25,118 nucleotides of DNA from JBBKWJ01 sp037968895 (GTDB taxonomy: Bacteria; Actinomycetota; Acidimicrobiia; Acidimicrobiales; SZUA-35). The notes beneath the pieces were generated by a model. The model had not been told where the DNA came from, did no database searches, and saw only the letters and a list, made by a program, of their open reading frames with translations. Of this stretch, positions 21,120 through 25,118 are shown piece after piece. How positions within the stretch are numbered: position 1 is the stretch's first letter; the number at the start of each line of letters is the position of its first letter. Position numbers and translations under genes: made by a program. The DNA is taken from positions 1-25,118 of the forward strand of contig JBBKWJ010000204.1 of NCBI GenBank assembly GCA_037968895.1, written 5' to 3'.

Positions 21120-22381
21120 GCGTTTCGCTTCACTTCCCGAAACGGGACGTCGCGGTCGACGCTCAGGTCTCGAGGCAGTCCCAGCGCCTTCTCGCCCAAA
21201 ATGTTCTTCTGGATTTCGTCTGTTCCGCCTGCGATTGACTGGCCGGGGACAGACACCAGAATCTCGGCGATTGTGCCTTCGAACGGGCTCGCGGGACCTG
21301 ACAGCATTGCGTCGGCGCCGCCGATCAAACTGTGTACTTTTGCGGCTTGCCTAGCCACATTGCTCAGCGCGAGCTTGCCGATCGACCCTTCCGCTCCTGG
21401 CGGTCGGCCACTCGCTTGAGCGGCCTTCGCCCGAGAGGCTGTCCATGAGCCGATTTGGTGCATTGACATCAACTTTGCCACTTCCTGCCGCACGATCGGA
21501 TCGTTCGAACGGCCGGCCAGCTTGGCATGTTCGACTATGAGGTCGACGCGGCCAGCCCTTTGCGGATACCACTTGTATGTTTCAAAATGGTGGTCGGCTT
21601 CGACGGTTGCTTCGTCGACGGCTCGGCCGGAGGATCCCTCGAACTGGGGCCTACGCATACCGCCGAAGTGTCGCTCGAAGGCTAATGTCGTGAGCGCCGC
21701 GCCCCAGCCAAGACCGACCTCACCGACGACGAAGTCAAGGGGGATCTCGGCGTCGGTCAAGAAGACCTCGTTGAACGACGAATGGAAGTTCATCTGTCTG
21801 AGCGGTCGCACCTCGACGCCAGGTTGGTTCATCGGAAGCACGAAGTAGGTGAGACCACGGTGCTTTGGCACGTCCCAGTTTGTTCGGGCGACGAGCATGC
21901 CGAAGTCGGCGTGGTGGGCGCTGGTGTTCCAGACCTTCTGTCCGTTGACGAACCACCGATCGCCGTCAGCCACGGCGTGGGTTGTCAATCCAGCTAGGTC
22001 AGATCCAGCGCCTGGCTCACTAAAGAGTTGGCACCAGGTTTCTTCGCCAGTAAGGATCGGGCGAAGAAAGCGTTCTCGAATCGAGTCGGGCCCCTGGGTC
22101 ATGATGGTGGGAGCGGCAAGGCCGATCCCGCCGCCCGATGGCAGGCCGACCGCTCCCGCTGCGCTGAGCTCAGCGGCGACGATCTGATCGGCCCATTGGG
22201 GGAGGCCCCGTCCGTGCCAGCGGTGGTCCCACGAGGGTGCGGCCCAACCGGAATCGACCAACCTGGTACGCCACTCGATGAGCGGGAGATCCGGGTCCCA
22301 GTTTGACTCAATCCATTCAGTAATCTCGCCGCGCACAGCATCCCGACTCGTAGGAGTGTTGTTTTGGGCGTCGCTGACCAT
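21116..22381 (-). CDS. Acyl-CoA dehydrogenase family protein
   Basis: A 421-aa FAD-linked acyl-CoA dehydrogenase. The FAD/substrate blocks are QLFSEPGAGSDLAGLTT near 118-134 and WFVNGQKVWNTSAHHAD at 143-159. A Glu is present at the alternative catalytic-base position (LAFERHFGG, E236), as in isovaleryl-CoA and long-chain dehydrogenases, while the C-terminal site reads SIAGGTDEIQKNILGEKALGLPRD. So unlike the desulfinase-like protein at 13198-14397, it keeps a plausible base. It is of the FadE type common in actinobacterial sterol and branched-acid catabolism. It has a good leaderless promoter and is coupled to the CoA-transferase downstream. It needs an ETF partner, which is not in the window. 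Confidence 0.93.
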   Translation of the reverse strand: MVSDAQNNTPTSRDAVRGEITEWIESNWDPDLPLIEWRTRLVDSGWAAPSWDHRWHGRGLPQWADQIVAAELSAAGAVGLPSGGGIGLAAPTIMTQGPDSIRERFLRPILTGEETWCQLFSEPGAGSDLAGLTTHAVADGDRWFVNGQKVWNTSAHHADFGMLVARTNWDVPKHRGLTYFVLPMNQPGVEVRPLRQMNFHSSFNEVFLTDAEIPLDFVVGEVGLGWGAALTTLAFERHFGGMRRPQFEGSSGRAVDEATVEADHHFETYKWYPQRAGRVDLIVEHAKLAGRSNDPIVRQEVAKLMSMHQIGSWTASRAKAAQASGRPPGAEGSIGKLALSNVARQAAKVHSLIGGADAMLSGPASPFEGTIAEILVSVPGQSIAGGTDEIQKNILGEKALGLPRDLSVDRDVPFREVKRNA

Positions 22382-22387
22382 CGCCGC

Positions 22388-22416
22388 AGCCTAGGGACCA
22401 ACACAATCGCTGTCGA
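22388..22416 (-). promoter_or_regulatory. Leaderless promoter of the acyl-CoA dehydrogenase gene
   Basis: On the minus strand TCGACA (22416-22411; 5 of 6 to TTGACA), a 17-bp spacer, TAGGCT (22393-22388), then 6 nt to ATG at 22381. No SD. It is back-to-back with the promoter of the DUF2797 gene; the two -35 boxes are only 6 bp apart. Confidence 0.65.
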
Positions 22417-22422
22417 TTTTGG

Positions 22423-22450
22423 TTGGCAATGCTGGCGCGCTTCCTACCCT
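22423..22450 (+). promoter_or_regulatory. Leaderless promoter of the DUF2797 gene
   Basis: TTGGCA (22423-22428), a 16-bp spacer, TACCCT (22445-22450), then 6 nt to GTG at 22457. The spacing decides in favour of this GTG as start. The alternative is ATG at 22472, with GGAA upstream. Confidence 0.5.
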
Positions 22451-22456
22451 GGCCGA

Positions 22457-23380
22457 GTGAGTCTGGAAACGATGACGTTGTTGAGCACGACCTGGAGTTC
22501 AGGAGAGCCGCGGGTCCGCGTCCGCACCGCTGATGCGACCGCGTCGACATTGGAGCCCCTCGTCGGATTTCGGCTTGCGTACCGTGCGACGGCCGCCCGG
22601 CTATGTGTCGGTCACCGCCCGTTTCGCAAACCGGGCGTTGATTATGTCGACTGTCTTCAGCAGCCAGTGCCCGGAAGCAAACGTTGTCGCAGTTGTATTG
22701 CCGTCGAGGCCGCCTTTGCCGCCAACCTCCACCACGCCCACCGTCGAGATCCTTCGACGCTCGACGCCGCTGTCGCTGAACACTTGCGTCAACCCAACTT
22801 GCTGTACCTCGCTGGGTTCGCCGATGGCTCGATCAAGGTTGGCACAACGACCGAGACACGGGCCCAACAACGCCTGGCCGAACAAGGAGCGTGGCTTGCC
22901 CAGATTGTGGCCGAGGCCGCCGACGGTGTTGTGGTGCGGGAGCTTGAAGATCGAGTCACTGACGAACTGGGTGTCGCCCAGTCAGTTTCGATGAAGCGAA
23001 AGCTCGGCGGTCTCGTTAGCCCGGAGTCAGACGAGGTGCTGAACAACGCAATCGGTCGAATGGGCGATGCTGTCCGGCGACTCGTGGAGTACATGGGCGA
23101 CCCGTCTCTGCAATCGACGAATCGCCCGTGGGAGCACCCGACGAGACGAGACGTCGCCTGGCAGTCGCCGCGCCCTTACCCTTTCCGCTTGTCGGAGGGC
23201 GCCCATAATCTCGTGGTTCGCCAGGTGTGTGGCCGAGCCGTTGCTCTCGCAAGGGTGGGTTCGGCGAGCGACGCCAGTGACGACGTGTTTGTTTCGGATA
23301 TCGGTGAGCTCTTCGGTGTCGTTATCGAGCCGGGCACACACGACACGCCCGAGATCGCAGTGCAAGATTCACTCTTCTGA
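22457..23380 (+). CDS. DUF2797 domain protein with a Cys4 zinc-ribbon-like segment
   Basis: A 307-aa protein from the chosen GTG. Four cysteines (C50, C66, C77 and C80; spacing 15-10-2) resemble a zinc-binding ribbon. The core LLYLAGFADGSIKVGTTTETRAQQRLAEQGA (about 116-145) has the arrangement of DUF2797, a family with a GIY-YIG-like pattern: YLAGF, KVG, R135 and E142. GIY-YIG nucleases use such residues, but no activity is established for this family. An in-frame opening back to 22364 would overlap the divergent acyl-CoA dehydrogenase and is rejected; ATG at 22472 is a second option. It is followed by a convergent MFS gene only 5 bp away. Confidence 0.85.
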   Translation: MSLETMTLLSTTWSSGEPRVRVRTADATASTLEPLVGFRLAYRATAARLCVGHRPFRKPGVDYVDCLQQPVPGSKRCRSCIAVEAAFAANLHHAHRRDPSTLDAAVAEHLRQPNLLYLAGFADGSIKVGTTTETRAQQRLAEQGAWLAQIVAEAADGVVVRELEDRVTDELGVAQSVSMKRKLGGLVSPESDEVLNNAIGRMGDAVRRLVEYMGDPSLQSTNRPWEHPTRRDVAWQSPRPYPFRLSEGAHNLVVRQVCGRAVALARVGSASDASDDVFVSDIGELFGVVIEPGTHDTPEIAVQDSLF

Positions 23381-23385
23381 CATCG

Positions 23386-24561
23386 TTAGCGGCGGATAAG
23401 CGGAACGAGAATGCATACGGCGGTCGTGTTGAAAAGTGCCGCCACGACGATGGTCGTGGTGTAGCCGTAGCTGTCGATGAGGAGCCCAGCCAGCGGCGGT
23501 CCGGCAAAGCTGCCGATGCCAGCTGCGGTGTACAACGTTCCGATGATGCCGCCGATTCCTTCGAGTCCAAAGCGCTGGGCGACGACCTCAGGCGATAGCG
23601 CAATGAACCCTCCATAACCAATCCCAAGGGTCACCGTGTACAGCAAGAGTGCAACGTAGTTTGAGCCCGCTCCGAGCCAGATCACATGGCTACAGGCCAT
23701 GACTACAAACGAGAAAAAGTAGAGGCGTACTGCTCCGACGCGGTTCGCCAGGCTTCCTAGTCCCAAGCGGCCAACGATGCTTGCCCCACCGATGAGGCCG
23801 ACCAGCGCTGCTGCTTTCACATCACCGATGCCGCGTTCCTCGGCGTAGTCGGCCAGGAATACGAACGGGACGAAGAGCCCGAGCGTGCCAGCCACGATCG
23901 AGCCATAGAGAATTACGAAGTCTCGAATGTGAAGCAGTTCGGCCAGGCTTCGAGGCGCAGCTGCCTGCACTGCGGCCGGACCGCGTTCGGCGACGGCCGC
24001 TGCGAGGAGCAGTAGGAGGCCGGAGCCAATGGCGAATATGACATACGTGGTTCGCCACGACGTCGCCTCGATCAAGCGTGCGGCAAGCGGAGCGCCGACT
24101 TGTGTTCCGAGTCCGATGCCAGCAACCGCAACACCGATTGCGGCGGCCCTCCTTTGCTCAAACCAGCCGCTGACTGTTGCGACCATTGGTACGTAGCCGC
24201 AGGCCATGGCGAAGCCAACGCCGAGTCCGTACGTGAGGTAGCCGACCCATAGGTTCTGCACCATCGATGTGAGGAGAAGGCTGATCGTGATTGAAGCAGC
24301 TGCTGCCAGCAGCACTGGGCGTGGGCCGACACGGTCCGCCCACCGCCCGGTGAATAGGCCGAAGAGGAACGAGAGACTCACCGTCAAGGAGAACATGAAT
24401 GCAGTTGCGCCGCTGCTCGCACCGAACTCATCGCTCATCGAAGTGAAGAAGGCGCCAAAGCTGTAGGCAACGCCGAATGTGGCGAATGTCGAGGTCGTTG
24501 CGGCGATTGCGACAATCCAGCCGCGGCCTGAGTCGAGGCGTTGAGGCTGCGATGACGTCAT
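23386..24561 (-). CDS. MFS transporter (monocarboxylate / oxalate-formate-like)
   Basis: A 391-aa membrane protein. The N-terminus GWIVAIAATTSTFATFGVAYSFGAFFTSMSDEFGAS is typical of the MCT/OFA-type transporters, and FGLFTGRWADRVGPRPVLL near 66-84 is the A motif. RERG-like polar loop and six-plus-six helices follow. The substrate is probably an organic acid, judged from this family resemblance only. ATG at 24561 is preferred; a TTG at 24585 would add eight residues. TAGCGT, the same -10 hexamer as at two other starts, lies 7 nt upstream. The stop is 5 bp from the convergent DUF2797 gene. Confidence 0.92.
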   Translation of the reverse strand: MTSSQPQRLDSGRGWIVAIAATTSTFATFGVAYSFGAFFTSMSDEFGASSGATAFMFSLTVSLSFLFGLFTGRWADRVGPRPVLLAAAASITISLLLTSMVQNLWVGYLTYGLGVGFAMACGYVPMVATVSGWFEQRRAAAIGVAVAGIGLGTQVGAPLAARLIEATSWRTTYVIFAIGSGLLLLLAAAVAERGPAAVQAAAPRSLAELLHIRDFVILYGSIVAGTLGLFVPFVFLADYAEERGIGDVKAAALVGLIGGASIVGRLGLGSLANRVGAVRLYFFSFVVMACSHVIWLGAGSNYVALLLYTVTLGIGYGGFIALSPEVVAQRFGLEGIGGIIGTLYTAAGIGSFAGPPLAGLLIDSYGYTTTIVVAALFNTTAVCILVPLIRR

Positions 24562-24568
24562 GGCGAGG

Positions 24569-24574
24569 ACGCTA
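24569..24574 (-). promoter_or_regulatory. Putative -10 box (TAGCGT) of the second MFS gene
   Basis: TAGCGT on the minus strand lies 7 nt before ATG at 24561. The hexamer is identical to the -10 boxes of the SDR and TauD-like genes. No good -35 was seen. Confidence 0.4.
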
Positions 24575-24598
24575 GTCGATGACAACCCAACCGACCCC

Positions 24599-24656
24599 TT
24601 CCGTTTTGGGGGTGCCAGGACGCCGTTTTGGGCGTCCCAGCACCCCCAAAACGGAA
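24599..24656. repeat. Palindromic element (REP-like), 17-bp perfect outer stem
   Basis: The outer arms TTCCGTTTTGGGGGTGC (24599-24615) and its complement (ending at 24656) pair perfectly, followed by a 2-nt mismatch and a second stem GGACGCC/GGCGTCC around a GTTTTG loop. It lies between two divergent genes, where a terminator is not expected, so a dispersed repeat or a regulatory structure is more likely. The sequence CCGTTTTGGG occurs at both the outer arm and the centre. Confidence 0.8.
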
Positions 24657-24688
24657 TCTGAAGTGGCGCAGCTACCGTCGAAAGGCCC

Positions 24689-24703
24689 TATAACGATCTG
24701 GAG
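24689..24703 (+). promoter_or_regulatory. -10 box and ribosome-binding site of the terminal lipoprotein gene
   Basis: TATAAC (24689-24694) resembles a -10 box, and GGAG (24700-24703) lies 5 nt before ATG at 24709. No -35 box is convincing. The SD supports this start over ATG at 24724. Confidence 0.4.
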
Positions 24704-24708
24704 TTGGA

Positions 24709-25118
24709 ATGGATACTTCGACGATGTCTCGATTAGCTGTCGCTCTTGTCGCGCTCGTGCTCGCCTCCAGTTGCGCCGAACCCGACTACGAGCCGTCCTT
24801 CGCCTCTGTCCTTGCCGCCCACTATGGCGACGGCATCCCGTCTGAACAGCAACAATTCCTCGATGACGAGGTTGTCGACGGCACTGAGGTCGCTGACGCT
24901 GCGGTTGCCCGCGACGAGTGTGTTGCGAATATCGACGGCGTGGTGTGGGTCGAAAAGTTCAAGTGGGTCAGCGATATCGACTTCGCCGGAGGCGAGTACC
25001 GGTTAGCTGACGGGGTCGACGAAGCGGAAACGCAGCCTCTCGCCGAAGCGTGCTACTTCCGCTACCTTGCGCTCGTCGAGACTGCATGGGTCGATCAGGA
25101 GATCTTCGGCCAGTGGAC
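24709..25118 (+). CDS. Putative secreted lipoprotein, 3' end cut by window
   Basis: The frame is open from ATG at 24709 to the right edge (136 complete codons). The signal peptide RLAVALVALVLASSC ends in the lipobox LASSC, with the lipidated Cys at about residue 22. The mature part is acidic, with FLDDEVVDGTEVADAAVARDECVANID and later WVDQEIFGQW (listed as segments), and has further cysteines near 72 and 110 that could pair. I do not recognise the family. The first ATG is chosen for its SD; ATG at 24724 would give a signal peptide without the leading DTST. The remainder of the gene lies outside the window. Confidence 0.75.
   Translation, partial: MDTSTMSRLAVALVALVLASSCAEPDYEPSFASVLAAHYGDGIPSEQQQFLDDEVVDGTEVADAAVARDECVANIDGVVWVEKFKWVSDIDFAGGEYRLADGVDEAETQPLAEACYFRYLALVETAWVDQEIFGQW

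Noticed and set aside
22364..22456. Upstream extension of the DUF2797 frame
   Set aside because: It would overlap the start and promoter of the divergent acyl-CoA dehydrogenase gene and adds no family sequence.
24599..24656. Reading the palindrome as an intrinsic terminator
   Set aside because: It lies between two divergent gene starts, so there is no transcript expected to end there from within the window.
1..25118. tRNA, rRNA, CRISPR array, IS element or prophage
   Set aside because: No cloverleaf, rRNA core, regular spaced repeats, transposase or phage protein was recognised on reading both strands.

Overview
The window looks like a chromosomal segment from a high-GC, free-living actinobacterium, plausibly of the class Acidimicrobiia. 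This placement is inferred from gene content and promoter style, not from a marker gene. It carries three class III (CaiB/BaiF) CoA-transferases, two acyl-CoA dehydrogenases, a P450, an SDR, a TTC38-like protein, an SCO6745-family protein and many start codons placed 6-7 nt behind a TANNNT box (leaderless mRNAs). No rRNA, tRNA, CRISPR array, transposase or phage gene was seen. No gene-free stretch exceeds 300 bases; the longest gaps are 4142-4298, 8466-8602, 11577-11685, 19424-19551 and 24562-24708, and each is described below.

Layout. 1-1972: a MocR-type GntR/aminotransferase regulator, cut by the left edge, is divergent from a PNPOx-like flavin protein. 1969-4141 (minus): a membrane sterol-desaturase/fatty-acid-hydroxylase protein followed by an MFS permease. 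4273-8465 (plus): a dipeptide/nickel-type ABC importer made of two permeases and a lipoprotein binding protein, preceded by a possible 9-codon leader ORF; no ATPase gene is present. 8603-10665 (plus): SDR plus CaiB/BaiF CoA-transferase, coupled by ATGA. 10689-11576 (minus): SCO6745-family protein. 11686-12534 (plus): TauD/TfdA dioxygenase behind a leaderless promoter whose -35 box lies in a perfect palindrome. 12542-19423 (minus): a tightly packed six-gene unit reading carotenoid oxygenase, TTC38-like protein, cytochrome P450, CoA-transferase, acyl-CoA-dehydrogenase-fold protein, FCD-type GntR regulator. 19552-19845 (minus): small, very acidic protein. 19923-22381 (minus): a second acyl-CoA dehydrogenase coupled to a third CoA-transferase. 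22457-23380 (plus): DUF2797 protein. 23386-24561 (minus): second MFS permease. 24709-25118 (plus): start of a lipoprotein, cut by the right edge.

The most interesting part is the six-gene unit. Its acyl-CoA-dehydrogenase-fold protein lacks the catalytic glutamate at both places where the superfamily puts it. It has Arg84 and a Gln (Q243) in an NSQR context, as remembered for 3-sulfinopropanoyl-CoA desulfinase (Acd). The gene directly upstream encodes a class III CoA-transferase, the partner type used for 3-sulfinopropionate activation in some bacteria. A sulfinate- or sulfonate-related pathway is therefore proposed, with the adjacent TauD-like oxygenase and the GntR regulator as candidate partners. 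Both MocR and the terminal lipoprotein run off the window.
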